Assembly: GCA_026709985.1 (NCBI GenBank) | Contig: JAPORY010000039.1 | Coordinates: forward strand, 1 to 64,000 | Source of the DNA: Aestuariivita sp. | GTDB taxonomy: Bacteria; Pseudomonadota; Alphaproteobacteria; Rhodobacterales; Rhodobacteraceae | Length of the DNA: 64,000 bases | Direction of reading: 5' to 3' | The notes under the pieces: generated by a model | What the model saw: only the letters and a program-made list of their open reading frames with translations | Told to the model about the DNA's origin: nothing | Databases searched by the model: none | Made by a program: the position numbers and the translations under genes | Shown: piece after piece, positions 1 to 9,340 of the stretch | How the letters are laid out: each line of letters starts with the position of its first letter | How positions within the stretch are numbered: position 1 is the stretch's first letter

Positions 1-107
1 ACAAATATCGGGCTAGCGGGCGCAAGGTGCATCTGATCGCTGTGGCGTGCGGGCGCGAAGAACGCAATCTGCTAGAAGTTCGGGCTGAGTTGGATCAGGT
101 GACCTGA
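1..107 (+). CDS. C-terminal end of a DUF1703/PD-(D/E)XK AAA-ATPase-like protein (partial, cut by window edge)
   Basis: An open frame enters from the left edge (first full codon at base 3) and stops at TGA 105-107, leaving 34 residues. The readable tail contains KYRASGRKVHLIAVACG followed by an EERN motif. This matches the last strand and helix of the PDDEXK_9 (DUF1703) nuclease domain, which usually ends in K-Y-(R)-x-S-G-(K)-x(4)-V-x-x-x-(E)-R-N. The intact gene at 31472-33037 ends in a comparable way (KYRDRKEPIHQIAIVC). These proteins carry an N-terminal AAA-like ATPase and a C-terminal nuclease-like fold, and their biological role is not settled. Only the tail is visible, so whether the gene is intact outside the window is unknown. 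Confidence 0.5.
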   Translation, partial: KYRASGRKVHLIAVACGREERNLLEVRAELDQVT

Positions 108-1725
108 CATTCAAAAGCCCAGCAGGTGATTGCCGAGCAGCCAAATTCCAAGAGTGAAGTCGACCTTACGTTTACTGATTTGCCGATGTTACTCAATGTA
201 AGTTGGCTCAACCCGTAAAAACGCCGTAAGGAAGCGGTCATCAAAGCTGCCGACATACCGAGCATTATTGACGGATAATGCGCTACTCCTTCGATTTGAT
301 AAATGGAAACACGCAAAATCCAACTCTATCGGGCACCTTCAGCCACCATACATCTAGAGAAAGTCAGCAAAACCAAGTCGACAAGACGCCTCCCTGCTGT
401 CTCTCAGCCCTTCGCATCAGACGCAATAGTGCGCTCCTTGCAATACTCCCGATTATTCGGCAAAAGAGCAGGTCCGCATCCCCCTTGAGGATTGAACGGG
501 CCTGACCTCATGTCTAAATTCGACACGCAGAAAAAATCCAGTCTTAGAGACTTATATTTGATAAGGACTTAACTCGGGTCACTTCGCAAGTTCTGTACCA
601 GATTTTTGGTCAAGCATACCAGATTTAGCAGCAAGTTCACACGACACGGCGGAGACTGGGGTTTACATCAGCTTGCACGGCGCATTTTGGGCGGTTGTCG
701 GCTTAATTCTGCTACTGTTGGTTCTTGCCGGGCTTTTGGTGCTTTTCTAAAGATCTTAGCCCCGTTGACCGCTGCGTTGCTGCATCACGCGGAAAACTTC
801 GCTCTCACGTTAACAAAGATCCTTGGGGTGCCGCGGGAGCCATTCGAATTACCGCGGATTTGCAAAGCTTCATTGAAGCGATGCCGCTCGGGAATAGTCC
901 AGTAAATTTTTTTGCAGCGTCTCTTGCGAGGCCATGTTCATTAGAGCATTCGGCGAGAGTAGGGTGGTACTCGCGACGCGGCTGATGACCTTCCTCGTAC
1001 TAATCTTCGCTGAGGTGCTTCCCCGGGCGTGCGCAAAAACTGAGGCCGAAAAGCTGCTATGGTCGTCTCCCCTCCCATAAGCTGACCTGTGCGACTGTTC
1101 TCACTGATCGTCGTAGCCGTGCGAGAAGAAATTGCGGGTGCCCAACGCTCGGTCACTCCAAGGGCTTGGTCGAAAGAGAAGAGAAAGTTGCATCCTTGGT
1201 GCCTTGGATTTATCCGAACGAACAGCTGATGAGGTGATTTTACACCGTTCTGGCTTTGAGATGAATACAGCCGATGGCTCTAGCGATGCCGTCCCACGGT
1301 ACTGCTGCCAAAGCCGTCACACACGCTTTCCCGTCTATTTTGACGAACCCGAAAATATTATTGATCTTCTTCCTGCCAAAGAAATCATGCAACCATTCAA
1401 AAAGTTAATCGGTGGTTCGAATTATCCAAAGAATTCAAAGAAAAGCTTCAAAAGCAGTGATGTTCTCTGAACGCGCTACTTCATCCCCGAAACAACAACA
1501 GTCGAGATACAAATGCGTCATTTTCCGCGTCGCCGAATCTCTTCGCTCTCTTGGTTGTAAGCGCGATTACGGGTCTTTACGAGGATTGATAGTTCTCCAA
1601 TCACACCGAAATCACTTTGCCCATCAATTCAGAAAAAATGGAATGATAGGTAAGGGAAGGTTGCAGCGAAAGCAGCGGATATCTAACAATAATTTAAATC
1701 TCGTCTCGCCTTGTTCCATCGCCAC
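108..1725. other. 1.6 kb without a recognisable gene
   Basis: I read all frames and found no frame with a start, a ribosome site and a recognisable domain. One frame on the plus strand (637-750, no start codon) ends in a strongly hydrophobic stretch, LHGAFWAVVGLILLLLVLAG, followed by a stop. It could be the tail of a decayed membrane protein. The rest looks like eroded DNA, in keeping with the pseudogene-rich segment downstream of gcrA. No tRNA cloverleaf or CRISPR-like repeat was seen. Confidence 0.5.
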
Positions 1726-3843
1726 TTAGTTCGACAGCTCGTTGCCAGTCTGTTGATCGACAACCTTCATGCTCAAGCGAACTTTACCACGATCATCGAA
1801 ACCGAGGAGCTTTACCCAGACTTCTTGCCCTTGCCGAAGGACATCAGACGGGTGATTAATTCGCCGGTTTTCAATCTGCGAGACATGCACCAAGCCATCC
1901 CGCTTACCGAAGAAAGTCACAAACGCGCCGAAATCCATAACTTTGGCAACCGTTCCGCGATAGATTTTACCCGCCTCAGGTTCTGCGACGATCTGTTGAA
2001 TCATATCGTAGGCGATCTTTATTGCCTGTCCGTCTGGGGAAGCGAGTTTAATGACACCGTCATCATTCACGTCTACCTTGGCACCGGAAGTCTCGACAAT
2101 CTCACGTATCACCTTGCCACCCGAACCAATGACATCCCGAATTTTGGCCACTGGAATCGTCAGCGTTTCAATTCGAGGAGCGTGGATGGAGAACTCACCA
2201 GCTTCGCTGAGAGCCTTTGCCATTTCATTGAGGATATGAAGGCGCCCCCCTCTAGCTTGTGCAAGTGCTTGCTCCATAATTTCTGGCGTAATGCCCGCAA
2301 CCTTTATATCCATTTGTAGAGATGTGATTCCTTTCTCGGTACCAGCGACCTTAAAATCCATATCCCCAAGGTGATCCTCGTCACCAAGAATATCAGTTAG
2401 AATTGCATAAGAACCGTCTTCTTCAAGAATCAATCCCATGGCTACGCCAGCGACGGGAGCCTTGAGTGGGACGCCAGCGTCCATCATTGAGAGCGAGCCG
2501 CCACAGACGGAGGCCATGGAAGAAGAACCATTGGACTCGGTGATCTCTGAGACTACCCGAATGGTGTAGGGAAAGTCTGTGGGTGCCGGAAGTACCGCTT
2601 GCAACGCTCGCCATGCAAGTTTTCCGTGTCCAATTTCTCGACGCCCTGGAGGTCCGACACGACCAACCTCGCCAACCGAATAAGGCGGAAAATTATAATG
2701 GAGCATGAAATTGGATTTGAATGTGCCGTGCAAGGCATCGATGAATTGTTCATCATCGCCGGTGCCAAGCGTGGTGACGACAAGGCCTTGCGTCTCGCCA
2801 CGCGTAAAGAGAGCCGAACCATGCGCCCTTGGCAACAGACCAGTTTCACATTCAATGGGGCGAACGGCAGTTGTGTTTCGCCCATCAATACGATTCCCCG
2901 ACTGTACAACTGAACCGCGTAGAATCGCTGCCTCTAGTTTCTTAATGACGCTTAGGGTTTCAGTATTTTCTCTAAGTTCTTCGGATATATTCTCCAGAAT
3001 ATTTTTTCTCGCGGCAGCAAGAGCTGTTACTCGCTCTTGTTTATCGTGAATACCATATGCTTCTCGCAGCGCGTCCTCGCCAACACTCTTCACCTTATCC
3101 ATGATGTGTGAGGTATCGACAGGTGAGAAGGCAAACGCTGCTTTGGCAGCAGCTTCCGCCAGTGAAACGATCAGATCAATGACGGGTTGAATCTGCTCGT
3201 GGGCAAACAAGACGGCATTTAGCATTTCCGACTCGGAAAGTTCGTACGCCTCCGACTCCACCATCATGACCGCATTCTTGGTCCCAGCGACAACGAGGTC
3301 AAGGCGCTGTTCGGGGTTGAGACGTAATTCGTGCATGTCATCAACCGTCGGGTTCAGAACATAGGTACCGTCCTCAAAGCCGACACGACAACCGGCAATC
3401 GGACCGCGGAATGGAACCCCAGATAATGTCAGAGCCGCAGAGGCCGCAATCATCGCTACGATATCTGGATCGTTGACGAGATCATGAGAAAGTACCGTGC
3501 ACATCACGAGAACTTCGTTCTTAAAACCATCTATGAACAATGGCCTGATTGGTCGGTCAATCAACCGAGCGGTTAAGGTTTCTTTGTCACTTGGTCTCGC
3601 CTCACGTTTTAGAAACCCGCCTGGGACTTTACCGGCGGCATAGTATTTTTCTTGATAGTGAACAGTGAGGGGGAAAAAGTCTTGATCGGGTTTAGGACTC
3701 TTGGCGAAGGTAACATTAGCCATTACCGACGTTTCCCCGTAAGTAGCTATTACCGACGCGTCTGCTTGACGAGCAATTTTCCCGGTTTCAAGGGTCAACG
3801 TGTCGTTTCCCCATTGGATTGATTTTCGTGTAATGTTGAACAT
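1726..3843 (-). CDS. pnp: Polyribonucleotide nucleotidyltransferase (PNPase)
   Basis: 705 residues, full length for the family. PNPase is the trimeric phosphorolytic 3'-5' exoribonuclease of mRNA and sRNA turnover and a degradosome component. The order is the classical one: a first RNase PH domain ([15 protein letters not shown] in the N-terminal core), an all-alpha linker, and a second RNase PH domain with the FTRGETQ motif and the [13 protein letters not shown] active-site strand. A KH domain follows ([12 protein letters not shown]), then an S1 domain ([18 protein letters not shown]). The ATG at 3843 is preceded by a GAGGAAAAG Shine-Dalgarno stretch. Unusually, no rpsO lies upstream: the next minus-strand gene is gcrA, 548 bases away. 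Transcription therefore probably starts from its own promoter in 3844-4391. Confidence 0.97.
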   Translation of the reverse strand: MFNITRKSIQWGNDTLTLETGKIARQADASVIATYGETSVMANVTFAKSPKPDQDFFPLTVHYQEKYYAAGKVPGGFLKREARPSDKETLTARLIDRPIRPLFIDGFKNEVLVMCTVLSHDLVNDPDIVAMIAASAALTLSGVPFRGPIAGCRVGFEDGTYVLNPTVDDMHELRLNPEQRLDLVVAGTKNAVMMVESEAYELSESEMLNAVLFAHEQIQPVIDLIVSLAEAAAKAAFAFSPVDTSHIMDKVKSVGEDALREAYGIHDKQERVTALAAARKNILENISEELRENTETLSVIKKLEAAILRGSVVQSGNRIDGRNTTAVRPIECETGLLPRAHGSALFTRGETQGLVVTTLGTGDDEQFIDALHGTFKSNFMLHYNFPPYSVGEVGRVGPPGRREIGHGKLAWRALQAVLPAPTDFPYTIRVVSEITESNGSSSMASVCGGSLSMMDAGVPLKAPVAGVAMGLILEEDGSYAILTDILGDEDHLGDMDFKVAGTEKGITSLQMDIKVAGITPEIMEQALAQARGGRLHILNEMAKALSEAGEFSIHAPRIETLTIPVAKIRDVIGSGGKVIREIVETSGAKVDVNDDGVIKLASPDGQAIKIAYDMIQQIVAEPEAGKIYRGTVAKVMDFGAFVTFFGKRDGLVHVSQIENRRINHPSDVLRQGQEVWVKLLGFDDRGKVRLSMKVVDQQTGNELSN

Positions 3844-4391
3844 TTCTTTTCCTCTTGAGAAGTTCCCGATAATGGTTCGAGAGGCTCCTGTTTTTCTCCT
3901 TAACGCACCGTCATCGCTCTCATACCGCCTGTGATCGCCTCATTACCCCACCTTGACGAATTGGGCCAGTGTATTGAATCTATTCCGAAGTCTCGGTTGA
4001 GAATAGCCAACATTGTGGCGGCTAAGTGCACTCGAGCATTTGTTTTTGACTTTTCTTTACGAAATGACCGCTTCTCACAACGCGAGAAAAGGTTGCTTAA
4101 AGGCTGCCGTACGCCAGCGTTGCCGGCATGGGCAAAGCTCCAATCGGCTCTGTTATTTTGCAGTAAGGCTTGCACGATGAATCGAGCAGAAATTATCTTC
4201 TGCCTCATACCGCGAAAGATCAAGTTGCTGAACGTACTAAACAATGTGCTAGTGTCACTAGCAGATGTTATCAGAATGCGCTTGCCTTAGAAGCGCAGGT
4301 GGACCGACGGTAAGCTTTCTCAACTCGGACGGAGTTTGAGGTGGCGTGCGCCCTGCCTTCGTCGTTGGCAGAAATTTATTCGGGTATTTGA
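3844..4391. other. Intergenic region between gcrA and pnp, no rpsO
   Basis: 548 bases separate the end of gcrA from the start of pnp, both on the minus strand. In most bacteria rpsO (ribosomal protein S15) sits directly upstream of pnp. No S15-like reading frame exists here in any frame. The only clear element is the pnp ribosome-binding site next to 3843. A pnp promoter and autoregulatory leader would be expected here, but I cannot point to a specific hairpin. Confidence 0.5.
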
Positions 4392-4964
4392 TCATCTTCG
4401 TCGATCCCGTCTTGGGCCGATTGGTTGCAGAGCGACCTCCACATGCGCTTCGCAGTATGGTTTTCCCGGTTGCACTGGCAAGCCGCAGAACCAAAAATCC
4501 TTTGTTGCAGGATCACCCACGGGCCACTTGCAGGTTCGTGATGTCAGTTCAAGCAGGCTAAGCTTTCGAGCGTTCCTTTCGACTTCATGCACCCTTGCCA
4601 ACGCTTCTTGACTGATTTCATTGGCTGATGGTTGCGGCGGTAAGGGTCTCTCTGCAGAAATAATTTGTTGGCGATTGGCGCGAGGGTTTTTGCTCGGTTT
4701 CCGACTTGAATTGATCGGAATTGCTGGTTCAGTTTTGAGGTCAGGTTTCTTGTTGGTTGCCGGGGGCTGACTCGCTCCCTTTTTGGACTTGGATGCCGGT
4801 GGGGATGCGGTGCGGTTCGGAAGATTTAGCCGTCGGGCTTTGCCAATAACGGCACTGCGCGTGACATCACCAAGTTTTATCGCAATGTCCGCCGGTTTTA
4901 GACCCTCAAACCATAACTTTTGCAGTATACTCACGCGTTCCTTTGTCCAAACGGTTCGTCGCAT
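4392..4964 (-). CDS. gcrA: GcrA family cell cycle regulator
   Basis: 190 residues. The N-terminal DNA-binding domain reads WTKERVSILQKLWFEG then LKPADIAIKLG and VTRSAVIGKARRLNL, the GcrA helix-turn-helix signature. A charged, Pro/Ser/Lys-rich linker (about residues 50-130) follows. The C-terminal module has TCKWPVGDP, FWFCGLPV and YCEAHVEVAL, the cysteine/histidine motif that in Caulobacter GcrA contacts sigma-70 domain 2. GcrA is an alphaproteobacterial transcription factor working with CcrM methylation at GANTC sites to drive cell-cycle genes. The start at 4964 lies just upstream of the conserved RRTVWT motif. It stands alone here, with decayed mobile-element DNA upstream. Confidence 0.93.
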   Translation of the reverse strand: MRRTVWTKERVSILQKLWFEGLKPADIAIKLGDVTRSAVIGKARRLNLPNRTASPPASKSKKGASQPPATNKKPDLKTEPAIPINSSRKPSKNPRANRQQIISAERPLPPQPSANEISQEALARVHEVERNARKLSLLELTSRTCKWPVGDPATKDFWFCGLPVQPGKPYCEAHVEVALQPIGPRRDRRR

Positions 4965-5272
4965 TGCTGATGTGTTCCACTGGTAATCGGTTACCTATTC
5001 TAAATGGCACTGCCAACACCCAATTTCAAGCATCGGTCATCTCACGATAACATAAATCCACCTTTAGCCTTATTGTATCAGAAAAACTAGATGGAATGGC
5101 ATTCGAACAGCTGGTTTTGGCTTAAATAAATATAGATATTGAGTCACGATATTGTGGCATAGTATGCGGGTGTGATTCTCATATGGATACCTTTTTTGTG
5201 TGGCAACGAAATCTAACAAAACTTCAAAAAAATTCATTTTTGCCGTTCTTTTCGGCGGATTTTCCATGCCGA
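4965..5272. other. gcrA upstream region, A/T-rich, no gene seen
   Basis: About 300 bases between gcrA and the ISKra4 remnant. The sequence is A/T-rich and must hold the gcrA promoter. No open frame with a recognisable product is present. Confidence 0.4.
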
Positions 5273-5548
5273 TTAAAAGCGATCTGACAATACTAAAGAT
5301 CTCAATGAAAGAACAGTCTGAACGCCTTCTGGTCGCCATCGCATTTCCGCCTGTTGCAGGCGCCGAGCGACAAGATTTTTGTTTGTCGGCTCAATTATCC
5401 CTGACCCTATCATGAGCTTTTCCGCTTTATTTTCGGCGTATTTCATCCGATGCTTGTTGTTCAACAAATAGGTAATGGATTGGTCAATTTGTGGATTGTC
5501 TTTTGCTACAAACAAAAGGGCATTATAAACTTGATAGAACGCACCCAA
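5273..5548 (-). pseudogene. ISKra4-family transposase, C-terminal fragment
   Basis: 91 residues that contain only the C-terminal part of an ISKra4-type DDE transposase. The diagnostic run is HRMKYAENKAEKLMIGSG, then E-x-x-N-K-x-L-V-x-R-R-L, M-R-W-x-x-E-G-x-Q-x-V-L-x-L-R-S-L and a final SDRF. The same landmarks occur in the longer copy at 9341-10714 (LMIGSGIVEGANKLLVTRRL), but the sequences have diverged, so this is an independent, older insertion. No N-terminal half, terminal inverted repeat or target duplication is visible. The fragment cannot be active. Confidence 0.8.
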
Positions 5549-5613
5549 TAACTGAGCCCAGTCTTGGAGCGGACAAAACTTGACCCCCGTGGATGAACGT
5601 TTTAAGAGAGACT

Positions 5614-5985
5614 ATGGGCTTTCGAAATTCAAGGGACGCAGTCGAATCGGCTGCGGTAGCGGCCGATTGGGCAACTGATGCGGTGAATTTGATTCCAACC
5701 GCTATTGTGGTCGCTATTGGAATATCTTCCCTTGTGGTGGTTTCGATAGGTTTAATCGTTGGCGTTCTAAGTTTTGTTGGTTACAAACGAATCAAGAAGG
5801 AAGCCAAAGCGTCCGCAAGAGAAGTTGCGAGGAACGTACTTGAAACCTATATGAAAAGTCAAGAGTTCCAGGTCCTAGTCAAAGATAGAGTTTCAGAAGT
5901 TTCCGCCGAAAAACTGTTGGGGGACGTACGTGTAGGATTGACAGGGGAGGAAAATGAAAATGGCAATGGTCAAAATTCGAGTTGA
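5614..5985 (+). CDS. Small single-pass membrane protein paired with an ImmA/IrrE peptidase
   Basis: About 123 residues from ATG 5614, which has an AAGAGAG ribosome site just upstream. A start at 5593 would add 7 residues but lacks a good site. A transmembrane segment of about 24 residues (AIVVAIGISSLVVVSIGLIV) follows a short N-terminus and is followed by a basic stop-transfer KRIKKEAK. The C-terminal 70 residues look helical and soluble, ending in an acidic, Asn-rich tail. The gene overlaps the next gene (stop at 5985, next start near 5960), so the two are probably translationally coupled. I do not recognise the family. The pairing suggests the peptidase acts on this protein or on a membrane-associated regulator, but that is inference. 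Confidence 0.7.
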   Translation: MGFRNSRDAVESAAVAADWATDAVNLIPTAIVVAIGISSLVVVSIGLIVGVLSFVGYKRIKKEAKASAREVARNVLETYMKSQEFQVLVKDRVSEVSAEKLLGDVRVGLTGEENENGNGQNSS

Positions 5986-6460
5986 TCTTCCTGAAGAGCA
6001 TCGGGTTCTCTACACTTCATGCTTAAGTAGGAACGGCTATGTTGACGTCAATCGGTTCATAGAGAAACTTCCGGAAGTTGTTCTCTCAAAATTAGACCTT
6101 GATCCAAGAATTTCTGGGGTTCTTGCGAAGGAGGACGAAAACAGATACAAGATCTTCGTCAATATAAACGAATCCGAGGAGAAACAGCGATTCACGGCCG
6201 CTCATGAACTTGGACACTACTTCTTGCACAGAGACCTTCTTGATACTGGTGGAAGAATAGAAGATCGGTATATCCTAAAGGCAGAAGGTGTAAGCGACGA
6301 GAAAGAAGACGAGGCGAATCGGTTTGCCTCCACGTTTCTCGTCCCTCTTGACAAAGTCAAGGAGACGATGAATTCTGGGAAAAATGACGTGATAAGTCTC
6401 GCGGAACACTTCGGGGTGAGCGTTATCGCTATGGCGAACCGTCTTGGCATTCCGACTTGA
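5960..6460 (+). CDS. ImmA/IrrE family metallo-endopeptidase
   Basis: 166 residues from ATG 5960. GGGGAGG lies 9 bases before it, while ATG 5954 would have only a 3-base spacer. The zinc motif is TAAHELGHYFLH, a textbook HExxH. The third-ligand helix DEANRFASTFLVP lies about 45 residues later, as in ImmA/IrrE. The C-terminus (ISLAEHFGVSVIAMANRLG) is the usual HTH-like segment of the family. Known members cleave Xre-type repressors (ImmA on ImmR, IrrE on DdrO) after stress. No Xre repressor lies next to it; the only partner is the overlapping membrane protein. It appears intact inside a decayed neighbourhood, which suggests it is still selected. Confidence 0.88.
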   Translation: MAMVKIRVDLPEEHRVLYTSCLSRNGYVDVNRFIEKLPEVVLSKLDLDPRISGVLAKEDENRYKIFVNINESEEKQRFTAAHELGHYFLHRDLLDTGGRIEDRYILKAEGVSDEKEDEANRFASTFLVPLDKVKETMNSGKNDVISLAEHFGVSVIAMANRLGIPT

Positions 6461-7305
6461 GGCCTATAGTCGGATTCCCTTCTCGGTCACGCTTGCCCCG
6501 TCTGTTCCTGACATTCCCAAAAGATCTTGACGGACCATCAGGTACCCTGGCGAATTCGGAATTTCCTGAATAAATTTAGGTCATCGAAAGGGCTGAATGG
6601 GAAACGAAAAATGGCAAGCAAGGCATTGGGAAAGTTCAAGCGTGGAGACATGACTCTCGTTGAGGTCATCAATATGTTTCTAGAGAGTGACTAGCTAGCG
6701 GCCTGCGGAATACCAATCCGACGTGGGTTGGTGACCTATCAATAAAACACACTTGCCGCAAGTTTAATTTTCTGCCAATGCGTTTCGTATGTAATTCGGT
6801 ATGCGCTTGATATCTGCGGATACGGTGGCGGGGTTTGTTGCGGCTTGCGGTCAAGACTGGCAAACGCGTGGTTAGTCGGGACGTGGACTGTATGAAGCTG
6901 CGAACTTGTATAGCACTACGAAGCGTATTTCGCAGGTAAACCTGCTAAAACAAGGAGTTTTTGCCCCGAAATTACCGAGAACCGCAGAATCTTGGAATTT
7001 TTTCGAAAGATGGGGTGAGCTACTCTTGTTCAGCTTACGATAACTTGAACAACGAGATTTGTGTTTTGTGCTTTTTTCAGGGTTAGCTGCCGCTTGTTGA
7101 TGTTTTGTTTCCCGGAAATCGATCATGAACGGTAATCGAAGCGACCTGACCTGTGTCGTAGTGAGTGCGGTAGTAAGATGATCGTGGAAATCATAGTAGT
7201 ATGGCCCAGGGAGCCTATTATTAGTGGGTTATTGACCGCAAGTTCCTGAACTATGATCATTCCGCCATCAAAGTTCCATATCCCATCGTAATGTTCGACT
7301 ATAGA
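6461..7305. other. About 850 bases of eroded DNA
   Basis: No complete gene is visible. The only recognisable item is a 27-codon plus-strand frame at 6611-6694, listed separately. Small frames on either strand lack ribosome sites and domain motifs. The base composition is mixed and no repeats were seen. Confidence 0.4.
6611..6694 (+). pseudogene. Possible N-terminal stub of an IS1595-type transposase
   Basis: A 27-residue frame, MASKALGKFKRGDMTLVEVI followed by NMF, ending at TAG 6692-6694. The pattern M-A-(R/S)-K-x-x-G-K-x-x-R-x-x-(L/M)-(S/T)-L-x-E-x-x-x-(M/L)-F is how IS1595/ISXO2 transposases begin, just before their zinc-ribbon. Nothing downstream continues the protein. The similarity is short, so it could be chance. 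Confidence 0.3.
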
Positions 7306-7669
7306 TTATCCCCGCGCTTCAAATTCTTGACCGTATTGGTCGACCCAACGGCCTGACAGAACGCCAACGATCTGCGCCCCAGTAGCTGGGCAGCAAGCCA
7401 GATTTGGATATATTGTGTTCCACAATAGTCCTCTGTGAAATCGCATAACCTTGTTGTCCGAATATTGCGTCTATGCAGGCGGCACAGCACCAGTTTTGGC
7501 ATTTCTGTTGCGCGGTCACAAAGTTGCGAATGTAAACGTCCGCTTCGCAATATTGAATGCCAATGCCATTATAGAGGGTAAATCGCACTTCTGATCGTGC
7601 AGTATGCGGTGTATACAGTGCCACAACTCCAGCGACAATTAAATTGCTTCGGTTAATCACTGCAATCAA
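7306..7669 (-). pseudogene. Papain-like (C39-like) cysteine protease, frameshifted
   Basis: The minus strand encodes a hydrophobic N-terminus (NLIVAGVVALYTPHTARS) that could be a signal peptide. The active-site region QQKCQNWCCAACIDAIFGQQ comes next, matching the Q-x(n)-N-W-C-(W)-A-A-C signature of papain-like protease families, and then GYAISQRTIVE. Around 7385 the frame is lost. The family continuation (PATGAQIVGVLSGRWVDQYG then QEF) is found in another frame, ending at TAA 7306-7308. The protein is therefore broken by one indel. The tryptophan after the catalytic cysteine is also replaced by a second cysteine (WCC instead of WCW). No partner gene is recognisable. Confidence 0.55.
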
Positions 7670-8043
7670 ACTAAAGTGTAATAGTGTTCATGGAAGGGCT
7701 ACTTTCAAAAGTCTTGAGGGATTCTTTTGAATTAGTGTCTGAGCAGAAACCCGTTCTGAAAACTCGCTGAGATTTGCTGCCTACTATTTCGATGGATTTA
7801 ATTTATCTTTCCAATACAATAACTCCAAGGGATGCGTTCGGCACTGGGATTGAGCATTTCTTCTGCTTTTTAGCTCAGGACTGTGTTTGGATCGTTTAAC
7901 AACTTACAACGATTAACGGATACACCTTTCTTACATTTTAGAGCTAGTAACTCATCTGTTGGAAAAGCGTTTCTTCTTCTGAAAATTAGTTTGACCAGAA
8001 TATCGCTACCTATTTTAGGGACCTCGCTTCCAATATTGAGGTA
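7670..8043. other. No gene recognised
   Basis: A/T-rich stretch between the broken protease and the broken WYL regulator. A 35-codon frame from about 7792 has no ribosome site and no recognisable domain. Nothing else was seen. Confidence 0.4.
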
Positions 8044-8606
8044 ATGCACGAGGCGGAAATAGTCTCAATCGCACAAAACCTTCGATATATTGCGGCTGGG
8101 AGCAATGCTCTTATTCGTGCAATATCAATAACAAGGTATTTGTCCGCTCTGTGTAACATGCCATCTGTCCGGTTTTATCCGATACTGGAAAGGCGTGGTG
8201 ATGAGCCGGGCAGGGATGTTACTGTCTATCGCCTGCCGACTCGGTTCATATTCGACGGCGAGAGCATCCACTTCAGGGCGTACAGCTAAAAACACGGCGA
8301 ATGCAGGAATTTTCTTCCCACTCGCATTGAACCGGCGGATAAATATCAAACAGACGACATTAAGGAGCCGCTACCTTTCGACGTCGAATGGCACACGCTG
8401 AGCACCATCTGGCTTCGGCCAAGCACGCGGCTTAGTCCCGCGCAGGCCGCTGCTGTCCGCAGAGAGTACGGGTTCAGCGACGATCTCTTAAAGGTCGAAG
8501 TGCGCCAGGCCTTGGAGTTCTATCGGGACCGGCGCTGGGGCTTGAATGAAGTGGGGGCGAGACTGAAAACTGTGCAGACCGAACACCGCCTCATACAAGA
8601 AGGTTG
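8044..8606 (+). pseudogene. WYL-domain transcriptional regulator remnant with internal stop
   Basis: One frame can be followed from about 8044 to TGA 8604-8606, interrupted by a single TAA at 8287-8289. Before the stop it reads PTRFIFDGESIHFRAYS, the beta strands of a WYL domain that usually read P-H-x-(L)-x-F-D-G-x-R-W-H-x-R-A-Y/F. After the stop comes HGECRNFLPTRIEPA (usual G-x-F-R-D-F-x-L-x-R-I). Then WLRPSTRLSPAQAAAVRREY followed by GFSDDLLKVEVRQALEFY matches the WCX C-terminal extension. The intact WYL protein at 33485-34411 has the parallel PHPHLSAGQREVIELDYGM. The N-terminal winged helix is not recognisable. In this family type, WYL regulators often sit beside defence or toxin operons; here an AbiEii remnant converges on it 60 bases away. 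Confidence 0.55.
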
Positions 8607-8668
8607 ATCGCAAAATGCCCGTTCGGGAATCTTTTCGGTGTCTCCCGTTGGCGATGTCGAAGGGCGTA

Positions 8669-9160
8669 TCAGTTGAGCAACGATTCGAGGCTTTGGCGCT
8701 GGGCGGCGTGCTTTTAGGGTTTATCTTGTGCAGTTTCAGGATGTTCTGCAGCTTCCACTGAACTGCAGGCAAGTCTGCTGCGGCGGGCAAGCCGATGACA
8801 TCGGCGTCTGGTTCGCCATCGACCAGCGTGCGAAGAAATTGTGCGGCATTGCTGATCAGGCGGGACTGGACGTCCTTGATGAGTCTGACCCGCACTTGCT
8901 CCAGCTCAGCGACGCTCACCGCCTCGACGGTCATGCCGAAAAACTCAGCCTCGAAGATGCTTGCCAGCGGCGTGAGGTTCGGGTTCAACAATTCATGCGG
9001 GGGATGGTTTGAGCTTGCGACATATACCAAGAAGGCTCTGAAGAGATCATCCGTGATGCCCTCATTCTTGTAGAGAGCTTCACGTCGAACAGGTCGCACG
9101 GGTGCTGACGGTCAAGCGCTGCATGGAGTTTGCCCGCATACAGACGGGAGCGATTCTTGG
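8669..9160 (-). pseudogene. AbiEii-type nucleotidyltransferase toxin, truncated and twice frameshifted
   Basis: Minus-strand remnant with three collinear pieces. YAGKLHAALDRQHPCDLFDV (about 9150-9085) is the AbiEii Y-x-G-K-(L/I)-x-A-A-L-D-R-Q-H-P-R-D-L-F-D-V core. A one-base deletion near 9083 moves the frame to YKNEGITDDLFRAFLVYVAS, NHPPHELLNPNLTPL and so on to LPAVQWKLQN. A second one-base loss near 8715 in an A-run shifts again to PKKHAAQRQSLESLLN and its natural stop at 8669-8671. The N-terminal nucleotidyltransferase core (GS-x-DLD) is missing, so the protein is dead. AbiEi/AbiEii are type IV toxin-antitoxin abortive-infection genes. No AbiEi antitoxin is seen upstream. Confidence 0.72.
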
Positions 9161-9173
9161 GGTGGGACTCAAA

Positions 9174-9191
9174 AATACTATATATAGTATT
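9174..9191. promoter_or_regulatory. Perfect 18-bp A/T-rich palindrome
   Basis: The sequence AATACTATATATAGTATT equals its own reverse complement. It lies at the truncated 5' edge of the abiEii remnant and about 150 bases before the ISKra4 transposase frame. It could be a relic operator of the lost toxin-antitoxin operon or part of an IS end. No function can be shown from sequence. Confidence 0.35.
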
Positions 9192-9340
9192 GGATTTTTG
9201 AATTAAAACGATATATTGATTCGCCATTGTCAATTTTTGATAATTTTGCGAAAATTAACAAAAATGGTCGCATTTGTTAAGCTCAGACAGGCTATCGTTA
9301 CGTCACATTTGTAAAGCGAAGCTACCGAGGTTTTGGCTGC

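Noticed and set aside
1405..1430. GGTTCGAATTATCC, resembling a tRNA T-loop
   Set aside because: The flanking bases do not form a T-stem, and no acceptor, D or anticodon arm can be built around it.
1711..2319. Long plus-strand open frames antisense to pnp (also 2599-2913)
   Set aside because: They lie completely inside pnp, have no ribosome site and no recognisable domain; they are shadows of the real gene.
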